From an uncultured Collinsella sp. (GTDB lineage: Bacteria; Actinomycetota; Coriobacteriia; Coriobacteriales; Coriobacteriaceae), in NCBI GenBank assembly GCA_958435545.1, contig CAUBGU010000017.1, positions 1 to 23,536 on the forward strand: a stretch of 23,536 nucleotides of DNA, written 5' to 3'. Shown piece after piece: positions 14,975-23,329 of the stretch. The translations under genes and the position numbers were made by a program. Position 1 is the stretch's first letter; every line of letters begins with the position of its first letter. The notes under the pieces were generated by a model. The model was not told where the DNA came from. It did no database searches and was given only the letters and a program-made list of their open reading frames with translations.

Positions 14975-17470
14975 ATGGAATCGTTGTACCGAAAGTATCG
15001 CCCGCTCACCTTCGACTCCGTGGTGGGCCAGCAGCATATCGTCTCGACGCTCGAGCACGCCATCACCGAGGGGCGCCTGTCCCACGCCTACCTGTTCTGC
15101 GGACCGCGCGGCACGGGCAAGACCACCATGGCGCGCATTCTGGCCAAGGCGCTACTGTGTCGCAACGCCGAGGCGGCGCGCGCCGAGGGTGCAAGCGGCT
15201 GCATGCCCGACGGCACCTGTGAGGAGTGCGAGCTCATCGCCGAGGGCAACCACCCCGATGTCTACGAGCTCGATGCCGCAAGCCGCACGGGCGTGGACAA
15301 TGTGCGCGAGGAGATCATCAACTCCGTCAACTTTGCCCCGGTGCGCGGCAAGTACAAGATCTATATCATCGACGAGGTTCACATGCTCACGACGGCGGCG
15401 TTCAACGCGCTGCTCAAGACGCTCGAGGAGCCGCCGGCGCACGTGATCTTTGTGCTGTGCACCACCGACCCGCAAAAGATTTTGGAGACCATCCTCTCGC
15501 GCTGCCAGCGCTTCGATTTTCATCGCATCGGCAACGAGGATATTGAGCATCGCCTGTCCTACGTGTGCGAGCAGGAGGGCTTCGATTACGACGACGAGGC
15601 GCTGGCTATCGTGGCGCGTCATGCCAAGGGCGGCATGCGCGACGCGCTCTCCACGCTGGAGCAGCTGAGCGTCTTCGGCAACGGTACCGTGCACGCGGAC
15701 GATGCCCGCTCGCTTTTGGGCGAAGTTTCGGACCAGATTCTGGGCGAGTTTGCGCGCGCCATCGCCGAGCGTGATATTGCTGAGCTCTATGGGCTCATTC
15801 GCGCACAGGTCGAGGAGGGCAATGACCTGCTTGAGCTGACGCGCGACCTGGTGGCGCATGTGCGTGACGTGTATGTGGCCTGCGTTGCCGGTGCCCGTGC
15901 CGAGCTGTTTGAGGGCGGGGCCGAGCAGGCCGAGGCGCTTGCTGCCGAGGCTGCTGCCTTTGGCGAGCATCCGGCCGACCGTCTGGCCCGCGTGTTGACG
16001 GTGCTCGACGATGCCGCGCTGGAGATGAGGGGCGCGAGTGACGTGCGCCTGGTGCTCGAGATCGCCTGCACGTGCCTGGCACGTCCCGAGGCCGATCTGA
16101 CCATTGAGGCCCTGGCCGAGCGCGTGGCGCGCTTGGAGGTCATGGTCGCCAACGCCGCGGTGCCGGCGAGCGTGGCTGCTGCAGGTGCCGCGCCTGCGGT
16201 TGTCGCGGCTGCACCTGCGGCGATGCAACAGCCGACACTGATCTCGGGTGCCCGAGCTGCCGCTCCTGTGGCATCTGCCGTGCCCGCCGCTGCGTCTGCG
16301 CGCCAGGGCGGCATGCCCTGGGACCGAGGCACTGCCGCTCCGGCGACCCAGCCTGCGCCCGCGCCGACCCCCAAGCCTGCCGCGCTGACATCTCAGCCTG
16401 CATCGGCTCCGATGTCTCAGCCCGTTGCGGCTCCCGCGCCTGCCGCCGCTCCGGCACCTAAGCCCCAGCTCAACAACGCCGCCCAGGTTGCTGCCGCCGG
16501 CGCCGCCGAGACCCCCGCGGTTGAGGATGCCGGCGAGCTCCAGCGCAAATGGGCCGAGGTCGTCGAGCGCGTCAAGGCCCAACAACCTTCTTATGCGGCT
16601 CTCCTGTTGAACGCTCGCGCTACGGCAGACGATGGTTCTAAGCTCACGGTCTCGTTCCCTACGGCATTTGCTATCAAGATGCTCGGGCGTGCTGATACAC
16701 AGGCGGTGTTTTTGCCGACAGTCAGTGCGGTTTTCGGTCGTCGCACCGTCGACTATGTCTTGGATGGAGGTGGCACGCCGGCTCCTCAACATGAGGAGCA
16801 TTCTCCATCTGCACGGGCTGCGGCATCTGCGGACCCGCAACCCGTGTCCTCGGCGGCCCCTGCATCCTCGAACGCCAGCGCGATGCAGCCAAAAGCGGCA
16901 CCGGTAGCGGCACCGACCCCGTCGGCGCCTGAACCCGCTGCGCCCAAACCGGCTGCTCCGGTCCCCGCGCCCAAGCCCGCTGCCGCGCCTGCGCCCGAGT
17001 CATCCGACCTGGCCAAGGCCCCCTGGCTGCGCTCCGACAACCCCGCCGGCGCCCCCGCTACGGGTAAGCTCCCGACCGAACCCGCGCCCCGAGCGCCCGA
17101 GCGCTCGTCCGCTTCCAAGACTCAGCCGTCTGCGCAGGCTGCGTCGTGGGAATCCGAGCAGGTGCCCTACGACGACGCCATGGTCGGCGGCTTCGCCGGC
17201 GATACGAGCGGGGAGGATCTTCCTCCGTTCGACGTGCCTGCCGCGGTGCCTGCGCCCAGCCCTGCCGCTTCAGCCGCGGCTCCCGCAGCTGCGACGTCCG
17301 CTCCCACAAGCGATGACGCCCCCGCTGCCCCTTGGGAGTCCAACCCCGGCGCCGGCAGTCCCTTCGGCCACCAGGGCGCAGCCCCGAGCATCCCGCAGAC
17401 CGAGGATGAGGCCAAGGCCCTCATCCGCAACGTCTTTGGACAGGCCACCATCTTCAAACCGGTGGAGTAA
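14975..17470 (+). CDS. dnaX: DNA polymerase III subunit gamma/tau
   Basis: An 831-residue clamp-loader ATPase of the replisome. Residues 1-370 are the conserved AAA+ part: MESLYRKYRPLTF, Walker A GPRGTGKT (43-50), zinc cysteines 62, 76, 82 and 85, Walker B with DEVH (133-136), sensor region LCTTDP and SRC (175-177). The region after about residue 390 is mostly Ala/Pro. It contains one folded island (about 515-600, beginning LQRKWAEVVERVKAQQPSYAALL) and a short conserved-looking end, EDEAKALIRNVFGQATIFKPVE. The protein is longer than E. coli tau (643 residues) because of the linkers. The ATG at 14975 has GGGGGAG upstream and starts at the family-typical residues; the open frame back to 14501 is not coding. 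No slippery heptamer for a gamma frameshift was seen. Confidence 0.97.
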   Translation: MESLYRKYRPLTFDSVVGQQHIVSTLEHAITEGRLSHAYLFCGPRGTGKTTMARILAKALLCRNAEAARAEGASGCMPDGTCEECELIAEGNHPDVYELDAASRTGVDNVREEIINSVNFAPVRGKYKIYIIDEVHMLTTAAFNALLKTLEEPPAHVIFVLCTTDPQKILETILSRCQRFDFHRIGNEDIEHRLSYVCEQEGFDYDDEALAIVARHAKGGMRDALSTLEQLSVFGNGTVHADDARSLLGEVSDQILGEFARAIAERDIAELYGLIRAQVEEGNDLLELTRDLVAHVRDVYVACVAGARAELFEGGAEQAEALAAEAAAFGEHPADRLARVLTVLDDAALEMRGASDVRLVLEIACTCLARPEADLTIEALAERVARLEVMVANAAVPASVAAAGAAPAVVAAAPAAMQQPTLISGARAAAPVASAVPAAASARQGGMPWDRGTAAPATQPAPAPTPKPAALTSQPASAPMSQPVAAPAPAAAPAPKPQLNNAAQVAAAGAAETPAVEDAGELQRKWAEVVERVKAQQPSYAALLLNARATADDGSKLTVSFPTAFAIKMLGRADTQAVFLPTVSAVFGRRTVDYVLDGGGTPAPQHEEHSPSARAAASADPQPVSSAAPASSNASAMQPKAAPVAAPTPSAPEPAAPKPAAPVPAPKPAAAPAPESSDLAKAPWLRSDNPAGAPATGKLPTEPAPRAPERSSASKTQPSAQAASWESEQVPYDDAMVGGFAGDTSGEDLPPFDVPAAVPAPSPAASAAAPAAATSAPTSDDAPAAPWESNPGAGSPFGHQGAAPSIPQTEDEAKALIRNVFGQATIFKPVE

Positions 17471-17491
17471 CTGTGCGGGCGGGTACGCTGC

Positions 17492-17965
17492 TCAAGAAGA
17501 GATCTCTTTGTCCGGGCGCATCTGTATTTCGGACATGTGTAGTGTGGTGCCGCGTATATCGCATTCGAGCAGACAGGCGCGTGACGGTCGGCCTAGGATG
17601 CTGAGGTCGATACGATATGTCGCATGGCTGTCCGTGTATTCGACTTGCTCGGCGTTGACGGTTGCTCCGATTGTAAATAAAGAGCCCAGTTCGGCATCGA
17701 CAATCTTGGAGTCCTTTATCTTGACCTTGAACTCTTGGTAGAGGGACGGGCTGTTGTAGTAAATGGTTCGAGTTCCGTCGGTGCACTCATCGGTCGCTTC
17801 CCATTTGACGACGGGCTGGTCCGAGCTGGCTATCAGTAGTTCTGCTCCAAAGGCTATAGCATGGGTGATGATAACCAGCAATGCCCAGCCGACAAAGAGA
17901 TAGAGAACCACATATGCAACGGGGTGTTTTGAGCGGATGTTTTGGAGCACGTCGGGGGCATTCAT
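17492..17965 (-). CDS. Single-span membrane protein of unknown function
   Basis: 157 residues. A short cytoplasmic N-terminus (MNAPDVLQNIRSKHP), one membrane helix (about 17-46) and an outer domain of ~110 residues with three Cys (61, 130, 134). No family is recognised. The reading frame is supported by a strong GGAGGTG site 4 nt before the ATG and by a TATAAT box 35 nt further upstream. GC is lower than in dnaX and recR. It is inserted on the opposite strand between dnaX and ybaB, which are usually adjacent, so it looks acquired. It converges on dnaX with only 21 nt between the stops and no clear terminator. Confidence 0.75.
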   Translation of the reverse strand: MNAPDVLQNIRSKHPVAYVVLYLFVGWALLVIITHAIAFGAELLIASSDQPVVKWEATDECTDGTRTIYYNSPSLYQEFKVKIKDSKIVDAELGSLFTIGATVNAEQVEYTDSHATYRIDLSILGRPSRACLLECDIRGTTLHMSEIQMRPDKEISS

Positions 17966-17999
17966 GGGGCACCTCCAAATTGCTATCTATTGCAATCAA

Positions 18000-18016
18000 A
18001 TTATACCCCGCCGTCA
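18000..18016 (-). promoter_or_regulatory. Promoter with TGACGGCGGGGTATAAT motif
   Basis: On the minus strand a perfect TATAAT (rc of 18000-18005) is preceded directly by TGACGGCGGGG, 35 nt before the 17965 start. The same 17-mer with one change (TACAAT) occurs at 23494-23510 on the plus strand. No standard -35 lies 17 nt upstream, so the G-rich block may be an operator or a special promoter element. Confidence 0.55.
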
Positions 18017-18108
18017 TGAGCGCCGCCTCGAGCAGTGGCTCGGCATTTAGCCATTTAGTGGTACGCATTAAATGTCGGATTCCGGCTCTACAAGATTTAG
18101 CTTTCAAT

Positions 18109-18143
18109 ATTATGCAGATGCGAATTATTCAACTTTGCATAAT
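18109..18143. repeat. AT-rich inverted repeat in the dnaX-ybaB gap
   Basis: ATTATGCA (18109-18116) and TGCATAAT (18136-18143) are exact inverted copies, 19 nt apart. The surrounding 18050-18145 is the most AT-rich stretch near dnaX, with several TTTAG/CATTTA words. It could be an operator or a scar of insertion. From there to 18292 nothing else is supported except a weak TACGAT hexamer near 18223. Confidence 0.4.
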
Positions 18144-18305
18144 CTATGGGTGCGGCTTGCACTCCAGGACATGTATATCGACTGAGGTAACACGTCCGCC
18201 CCGCTCTCTCGCAGCGCGCCGTGGTACGATTTTTGAGTTTGAAAGTCCCGCCGTGCTCCGGCTGCCCTTGCAGCTTGTCGCGCGGCCGCACGTAAAGGAG
18301 CCATC

Positions 18306-18626
18306 ATGGCCGGTATGAACATGCAGCAGATGATGAAGCAGGCTCGCAAGATGCAGGAGCAGCTTGCCGCCGCGCAGGAGAACCTCAAGTCCCAGACCGT
18401 CGACGCCTCTGCCGGCGGCGGCATGGTCAAGGTGACCGTTAACGGCGAGATGGAGCTCGTCAACCTCACCATCGATCCCGATGCCCTCGATCCCGAGGAC
18501 GTCGATATGCTGCAGGATATGATCATGGCTGCCGTCAACGAGGCCGTCCGCGGCGTCAACGAGCTCGCCAACAAGCAGATGGGCGCCATCACCGGCGGCC
18601 TCAACATCCCGGGCATGCCGTTCTAA
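18306..18626 (+). CDS. ybaB: YbaB/EbfC family nucleoid-associated protein
   Basis: 106 residues, the family's usual length. The Met/Gln/Lys-rich helical N-terminus ([17 protein letters not shown]), the [25 protein letters not shown] core and the Met/Gly-rich end are diagnostic. The family forms tweezer-like dimers that bind DNA. A strong AAAGGAG (18293-18299) precedes the ATG. It is followed by recR 13 nt later, as in most bacteria, so the pair is co-transcribed. Confidence 0.96.
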   Translation: MAGMNMQQMMKQARKMQEQLAAAQENLKSQTVDASAGGGMVKVTVNGEMELVNLTIDPDALDPEDVDMLQDMIMAAVNEAVRGVNELANKQMGAITGGLNIPGMPF

Positions 18627-18639
18627 GACACGCATATAT

Positions 18640-19236
18640 ATGAGTGCCAACCATAGCCTGCAAAAACTGCTCGATGAGTTGGGCCGCCTGCCGGGCATTG
18701 GCCCCAAGTCGGCCCAGCGCATCGCCTACTACCTGCTCGAGGCCGATGCCGAGGAGGCCCGCCGCCTGGCCGAGGCCATTCTGGAGGTTAAGCAGGAAGT
18801 GCATTTTTGCAGCCGCTGCTTTAATTACGCCACCGCTGACGAGTGCTCCATTTGCCAAGACTCGATGCGCGACACCACCCGCATCTGCGTGGTGGGTGAG
18901 CCGCGCGATGTCCAGGCGATTGAGCGCACGGGCAGCTACCACGGCCTCTACCACGTGCTGGGCGGCGTGATCAGCCCCATGGACAAGATCGGTCCCGAGC
19001 AGCTGCACATCCGCGAGTTGCTGGCGCGCTTGGGCCACGAGGATATCCACGAGGTCATTATCGCCACCAACCCCAATATCGAGGGCGAGACCACGGCGAG
19101 CTACCTTGCTCGCACCATCAAGCCACTGGGCGTCGAGGTGTCGCGTCTGGCGAGCGGCCTGCCCGTGGGTGGCGACCTGGAGTATGCCGACGAGCTCACG
19201 CTCGGCCGCGCTATCGAGGCCCGTCGCGCGATCTAG
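18640..19236 (+). CDS. recR: Recombination mediator RecR
   Basis: 198 residues, the normal length. It helps load RecA in the RecFOR pathway. A helix-hairpin-helix ([20 protein letters not shown], about 14-33) is followed by a four-Cys zinc finger (CSRC...CSIC, about 57-72), a Toprim domain (about 80-175, with the conserved GEPRD and ATNPNIEGE) and the family-typical [22 protein letters not shown] end. No Shine-Dalgarno precedes the ATG (the 13 nt between the genes read gacacgcatatat), so translation probably depends on coupling to ybaB. Confidence 0.97.
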   Translation: MSANHSLQKLLDELGRLPGIGPKSAQRIAYYLLEADAEEARRLAEAILEVKQEVHFCSRCFNYATADECSICQDSMRDTTRICVVGEPRDVQAIERTGSYHGLYHVLGGVISPMDKIGPEQLHIRELLARLGHEDIHEVIIATNPNIEGETTASYLARTIKPLGVEVSRLASGLPVGGDLEYADELTLGRAIEARRAI

Positions 19237-19310
19237 GATCTAGATATCGGTCCACCGACCTCGCGTTTCCCTGCGCGTTGCACGCGGTTGCCATAATTGG
19301 CCCCATGTTT

Positions 19311-19336
19311 GTGCATTTGTTGTGCAACAAATGCAC
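19311..19336 (+). terminator. Perfect 12-bp hairpin after recR
   Basis: GTGCATTTGTTG and CAACAAATGCAC flank a 2-nt centre. Only TTT follows, so it is a weak terminator candidate for ybaB-recR; as a 26-bp palindrome it could equally be an operator. A smaller stem TTGCGC/GCGCAA sits at 19382-19400. Confidence 0.5.
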
Positions 19337-19392
19337 TTTCCATCCGCTTATCGCATGGATGCCCCTGTTCGCGTCCCGTATTTGCGCGTTCG

Positions 19393-19423
19393 TTGCGCAA
19401 CCTTTTGTGTTCGCTGATACACT
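19393..19423 (+). promoter_or_regulatory. Possible promoter of the second kinase operon
   Basis: TTGCGC (19393-19398) and TACACT (19418-19423) are 19 nt apart. Transcription would begin near 19430, just upstream of the leader terminator. Both boxes deviate from consensus; TACACT also occurs at the likely promoter of the first kinase operon. Confidence 0.35.
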
Positions 19424-19444
19424 CAACTATGGGTTTGAATGAAT

Positions 19445-19470
19445 GCGCCGCTTTCGAGCGGCGTGTTTTT
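19445..19470 (+). terminator. Intrinsic terminator in the leader of the second kinase operon
   Basis: CGCCGC (19446-19451), loop TTTCGA, GCGGCG (19458-19463), then TG and five T. Only 3 nt after the T-run lies the GGAGGAG ribosome site (19474-19480) of the following gene, leaving no room for a promoter in between. Transcripts of the downstream operon must therefore read through it. Confidence 0.7.
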
Positions 19471-19485
19471 GTTGGAGGAGATCGC

Positions 19486-20391
19486 ATGCGGCCCGGGGGC
19501 ACTCAGACAAAGCATGGCGCCGCGGTGCGTATGCGGCGCCGGTTGGGCCTGGCGCCTCGGGCGTGTGTGCTGCTGTCCTGTTCGCTGGCGCTGGTCGTTG
19601 CCGGCGTTTCTGCCTACGGTTTGGCTGTGCCACCTATGGTGCAAGCGCGTACCGCGCGCGAGTTGCGCGTGGGGCACAAGGCCAAAAGCGATTTGGGCAC
19701 CACAACCGGATACGCCTGGGCGAGCGTAGTCACGCACGTCGTGTTTGGTGTCGACGACGCGGGCAGCGCCGAGGCGTCGGACAACGAAATCGCGCTTGCC
19801 AACGGCAAGACCATCGTGCTCACCAACACCAAGATCATCCATCACCTTTCCGATAACAGCGTTTCGACCGTCGTAAACAAGGCCGAGCAGCAAAAGGGTC
19901 AGGATACGCAGCAGTCGGGGAAACCTGGCGGCTCCGGTTCGTCTGGCTCCAGCTCCGATTCGTCGAACTCGAGCGGTGGCTCCGGTTCGGGCTCCGCCTC
20001 CGGCGGGTCTGGGGGCGACAGCTCGACGGGCGGCAACACCGGTGGCAATACAAGCTCCAGCGGCCTTTCGACCGCCGAGGAGGAAAGCATACACAGCTGG
20101 CTCGTGACCAAGTGCAATATGCTCGACGGCTATGTCTCTCGGGCAAATAGCGCGGTCTCGACCTATAACGCAACAGGCGATACCGGGCCGTGCGATAGCC
20201 TGGCCAACGATATGTTTGTCATCCGTGCCGAGTTTGGCCGGCAAACGTTTTCTCCCCACTCAAAGTGGTATCGGCAGTACGCCAACCTATGGGGCTGCTA
20301 CACCAACCTGTGCCAATGGGTGGGGCATTACGGCGATGATGACATTGCGCTTAACAACTTCAACAATAGCCTGGCGGCGATCGCCCTATGA
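19486..20391 (+). CDS. Exported/anchored protein with Ser-Gly linker and four-Cys domain
   Basis: 301 residues. A basic start (RMRRRLGLAPR) is followed by a hydrophobic helix (about 27-50), a small domain (about 55-135), a 48-residue Ser/Gly/Asn linker (about 146-193) and a C-terminal domain with Cys 210, 236, 271 and 276, probably outside the cell with two disulfides. No family is recognised. The start was chosen for GGAGGAG 5 nt upstream. The stop overlaps the kinase start (ATGA), so the protein probably works with the kinase, perhaps as its outer sensor or substrate (inference). The linker resembles those of cell-wall-crossing proteins. Confidence 0.75.
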   Translation: MRPGGTQTKHGAAVRMRRRLGLAPRACVLLSCSLALVVAGVSAYGLAVPPMVQARTARELRVGHKAKSDLGTTTGYAWASVVTHVVFGVDDAGSAEASDNEIALANGKTIVLTNTKIIHHLSDNSVSTVVNKAEQQKGQDTQQSGKPGGSGSSGSSSDSSNSSGGSGSGSASGGSGGDSSTGGNTGGNTSSSGLSTAEEESIHSWLVTKCNMLDGYVSRANSAVSTYNATGDTGPCDSLANDMFVIRAEFGRQTFSPHSKWYRQYANLWGCYTNLCQWVGHYGDDDIALNNFNNSLAAIAL

Positions 20392-22229
20392 CGAACGATC
20401 TCGCTTCTGCGGCAGCCCAGTCGCTCAACCGTGATCCCATGGTGGGCCTGCGCCTGGCGCGCGTCGACGGGTTTGAGCCGGCCGTCGCCCTGGGCACGGA
20501 CGAGCTTCCCGCCTACCTTCGCCGTTTTACGATGCTGTTTGCCGATGACGCCACCATGCGCCGTGGTGGTATCGGCCGTGTGACGCGTGCCGTCAACGCG
20601 CAGGGCGAGGCCGTGGCGCTCAAGCAGCTCATCTTGCCAACGCGCGACGAATTTGATGACGATGTCGCCCACGAGGCGCTGGTCACCAAGTTCAAGGCGG
20701 CGTTTCGCGAGGAATATGAATGCCATCGTGCCCTTTCGGGCCTTAAGGGCTTTCCCCGCTTGTACGGGTGGGGCGAGGTCGACGGCGTGCCCGCGATTGT
20801 CATGGAGTGGGTCGAGGGCGAGACGCTCGCTCGCCTGCGCCCGCGCTTTGCCGTGGACGATGCCGGGTGTCTGTCGCCGCTCGTGGCGGCGCGCCTGGGT
20901 CGCGACCTGTTCGATCTGCTCTTCCGCATGAGCTTGGTGGGGGAGGGGTTCGTCCATCGCGACATCTCGCCGGCCAATATTATGGTGCGCACGGCGCGCC
21001 TACCGCTCGACCGACAGCTTGCCGAAGGCACGTTCGATTTGTGCCTCATCGATTTTGGCTCGTCGCTGGCGCTCGAGCCTGCCTCTGCGGTGGCGGGAAC
21101 CGGCGGCAGGGAGTCCTTTACAGAGCGCTACGCCACGTTGCGTCGCGCGACGGTTGCCTACGCTCCGCCCGAGATGCTCACCGACGATATTGCCGACCTG
21201 CGCGTTTTGCGCATGTCGCCGGCAATCGACGTGTATGCCGCGGCGAGCACGGTCTATGAGCTCATCGCCGGTGTCGCGCCGTACGAAGTAGCGCCGGGCA
21301 CGTCGGGTACTTCGGGCTCGCGCAAAAAGACGCGCGATATCGCCAGCCCTTATCGTCTCAAGATGGATACGCTGCCCGATTATCCCGTCGGCGCCCACGC
21401 GCCCGGCTGCGACTTGACGCAACTGCTGCGACGCGAGCCCGATGTGGCACTTGCCGCGGCCGAACAGGCTCAGCAGCTGGGGCTCGATCCAAATTCCGAG
21501 GATCTGCGCGATGCGCTGGCGTTTGTCGACGCTCAGCTGTTCGATGTGGTGATGGCCTGCCTGTCCTGCCATCAGGAAGATCGTCCCGAGCCGGCTGCGG
21601 TGGAGGCGGCGCTCTCGGCATTTTGCGACCACTATGCGCAAAATGTCGCCCGCTCGCTTCGCGCCGAGCCGCTCATGCCCTGTCCCATGGACGCGTCCGG
21701 TCGCGCGGTCCGTCGCGCTGCGATGATTGGCGCTGCGGCTGTCTGCGGCCTCGTATGGGCCGTTGTGGTGGTGTCGGCGGCGCTGCTGGCGTCGGGTGCT
21801 CGTATGACGGTTGCCGTGGGGCACATTTCGTGGTCCGGCACACTGCCGGGCATCGTCGCCGTGCTGGCGTTGGCGCTGCCGAGCGTGGCGGGCATTGCCG
21901 TCGGAGCTTTGGCGCGCAATCGCCGCGCGGGGTTCCTGCAGGGCGTGTTGGCCCTTTCCGCCTGTGAGGTTCCGGCTCTGGCCGCACTCGCATGCGCCGT
22001 GTTTTCCCAGCGCGCCGTGGCGAGCGGTTTCGTTGCCGCCTTAATTGCAACCTATGCGCTCACGTGGTTTTTGCTGGCGATGGGGTTTGCCTTTGAGCTT
22101 CCCGTCGTGTCAGCACGACGTGCGAAAATTGCCATGGCGACGCCGCTTGCCGGCGGAGCCGCGGCTGTTCGCGCCTTTGGCGGGCCGGCCGAAGTATCCG
22201 ACACTATCTCTGCGACCAAGGAGGGCTAA
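20388..22229 (+). CDS. Second Ser/Thr protein kinase with C-terminal membrane helices
   Basis: 613 residues. The kinase domain (about 47-410) has the glycine loop RRGGIGRV (58-65), catalytic Lys in VALK (79), catalytic loop HRDISPAN (190-197), DFG (222-224) and APPE (259-262). The catalytic-loop Lys is replaced by Ser (HRDxS), a variant I know from other gut bacterial kinases, so activity is plausible. About 40 residues (301-340) are inserted after the APE region. Residues about 444-571 form four membrane helices; no PASTA domain. The start overlaps the previous stop; the following FHA gene begins 3 nt after the stop. The three genes form a coupled module distinct from the pstP operon. Confidence 0.88.
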   Translation: MTNDLASAAAQSLNRDPMVGLRLARVDGFEPAVALGTDELPAYLRRFTMLFADDATMRRGGIGRVTRAVNAQGEAVALKQLILPTRDEFDDDVAHEALVTKFKAAFREEYECHRALSGLKGFPRLYGWGEVDGVPAIVMEWVEGETLARLRPRFAVDDAGCLSPLVAARLGRDLFDLLFRMSLVGEGFVHRDISPANIMVRTARLPLDRQLAEGTFDLCLIDFGSSLALEPASAVAGTGGRESFTERYATLRRATVAYAPPEMLTDDIADLRVLRMSPAIDVYAAASTVYELIAGVAPYEVAPGTSGTSGSRKKTRDIASPYRLKMDTLPDYPVGAHAPGCDLTQLLRREPDVALAAAEQAQQLGLDPNSEDLRDALAFVDAQLFDVVMACLSCHQEDRPEPAAVEAALSAFCDHYAQNVARSLRAEPLMPCPMDASGRAVRRAAMIGAAAVCGLVWAVVVVSAALLASGARMTVAVGHISWSGTLPGIVAVLALALPSVAGIAVGALARNRRAGFLQGVLALSACEVPALAALACAVFSQRAVASGFVAALIATYALTWFLLAMGFAFELPVVSARRAKIAMATPLAGGAAAVRAFGGPAEVSDTISATKEG

Positions 22230-22232
22230 GCC

Positions 22233-23171
22233 ATGGCTTCTCAAGCTGAGCTCACCCCGTGCGGGGCAATGTTTGACATCTTTAAGCGCGCAGCGCACCT
22301 GAGCCATATCGAACTGTGCGGCCTGGTGCTCTCGAGCCGCCCGCTGGCCGATGGCCGCAGCCCCCAGAGCCGCGCCGCCGATTGCTCCTGGGTCTCGCGT
22401 TTTATCGTGCGCGCTCCGGTCGGCACACTGCAGGAGCGCTATTTTGCCGATTACGGCACCTCGGCCGCGCGCATCATGTCGCATCTGGCCCTGCGCCGCC
22501 GCAATCCCATGAATGCCACGGCGGTGATCAACATGGTGTGCGGGCCCGCTGGCGAGCCCATGGTGCGGGCGCTCGAGGAATGCCATCAGGATACGAGCCT
22601 CTACCGCAATGCGGTCGAGCGCCTGTCGCAGGCGGCGGAGCTTATGCCCGCCGAACGTGCCGAGGCCGTGCTGGTGCTGTTTGTCGCCGTCGGTTGCTCG
22701 GCAGATGTTCGATCCTCGGTGACCTATGCCATCGACTACGCTCATGCGACCTGTGGCGGCGCCACATCGACGCCGCGCTCGCTGAGCACCTCGACGGTCA
22801 CGGGCGAGCACGAGGCGGCGCCGACGCATCCGCTGGGACTGCTGCGCGTGCAAAACGGTTACGTGGTAAGTGCCCCGCGCTGGATTCAGCCGAGCGAGCA
22901 GGGCGTGGAGATCGGTGCGCTGGCGACGGGGGAGGGCGATATCACCGATGTGGGCGATGACGTTTCGGCTCGCCATGCCCACGTGTGGTGCGATGACCAA
23001 AATACCTGGTACGTCGAGGATCTGTCGTCCACCAACGGAACCGTGGTGGTAAACGGCGCGACGAACGTCTGCACCCAGGTCGAGCCTGGCCGCTCCGCTC
23101 AGCTCAACCCCGGTGACGAGCTCAAGCTCGGCGAATCCACCACCTACGCCATTCTCCTCGGCGCCCTCTAG
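22233..23171 (+). CDS. FHA-domain protein paired with second kinase
   Basis: 312 residues, no membrane helix or signal peptide. Residues 1-175 are an uncharacterised Cys-containing region; about 200-311 form an FHA domain with SARH (245-248) and SSTNGT (265-270), the phosphothreonine-contact motifs. The Arg of the usual GR-x-x-S loop is absent (the matching stretch reads EIGALATGEGD), which could weaken phosphopeptide binding. A strong AAGGAGG overlaps the kinase end and precedes the ATG. It is presumably the phosphorylation target or adaptor of the kinase. Confidence 0.88.
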   Translation: MASQAELTPCGAMFDIFKRAAHLSHIELCGLVLSSRPLADGRSPQSRAADCSWVSRFIVRAPVGTLQERYFADYGTSAARIMSHLALRRRNPMNATAVINMVCGPAGEPMVRALEECHQDTSLYRNAVERLSQAAELMPAERAEAVLVLFVAVGCSADVRSSVTYAIDYAHATCGGATSTPRSLSTSTVTGEHEAAPTHPLGLLRVQNGYVVSAPRWIQPSEQGVEIGALATGEGDITDVGDDVSARHAHVWCDDQNTWYVEDLSSTNGTVVVNGATNVCTQVEPGRSAQLNPGDELKLGESTTYAILLGAL

Positions 23172-23186
23172 CTCATCTCCTAAATA

Positions 23187-23253
23187 AGTTGCGGTGAAAT
23201 AGAGACTGTTTAAGGCCGCGACCGGCAAATACAGTCCCCATTTCACCGCAACT
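23187..23253. repeat. Long inverted repeat with 14-bp perfect outer arms
   Basis: AGTTGCGGTGAAAT (23187-23200) is mirrored at 23240-23253, and inside them GACTGT (23204-23209) pairs with ACAGTC (23231-23236). It starts 16 nt after the FHA gene stop. Without a T-run it is not a classical terminator; it could be a dispersed intergenic repeat. Confidence 0.8.
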
Positions 23254-23277
23254 GCCGTGTGGTCGGCGATAGAGAAA

Positions 23278-23321
23278 CGAGAGTGGATTTCCGGACGCAC
23301 GAGAGAGGATTTTCGGACGCA
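23278..23321 (+). repeat. Tandem direct repeat, two 22-bp units
   Basis: Units 23278-23299 and 23300-23321 differ at two positions (20 of 22 identical), each running CGAGAG..GGATTT..GGACGCA. The first half (GAGAGTGGAT) recurs in the inverted repeat that follows, so the elements are related. Confidence 0.75.
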
Positions 23322-23329
23322 CAACCCAT

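Noticed and set aside
15470..15490. Possible slippery site for dnaX gamma frameshifting (CAAAAGATTTT)
   Set aside because: Not an X-XXY-YYZ heptamer in the dnaX frame and no stimulatory stem is evident.
15152..16840. 562-codon minus-strand frame
   Set aside because: Antisense to dnaX, whose plus frame has all AAA+ motifs.
18145..18305. Possible SRP 4.5S RNA gene near dnaX-ybaB
   Set aside because: The conserved SRP apical sequence (GGTCAGG...GGAAG...AGCAGCC type) was not found in any gap of the window.
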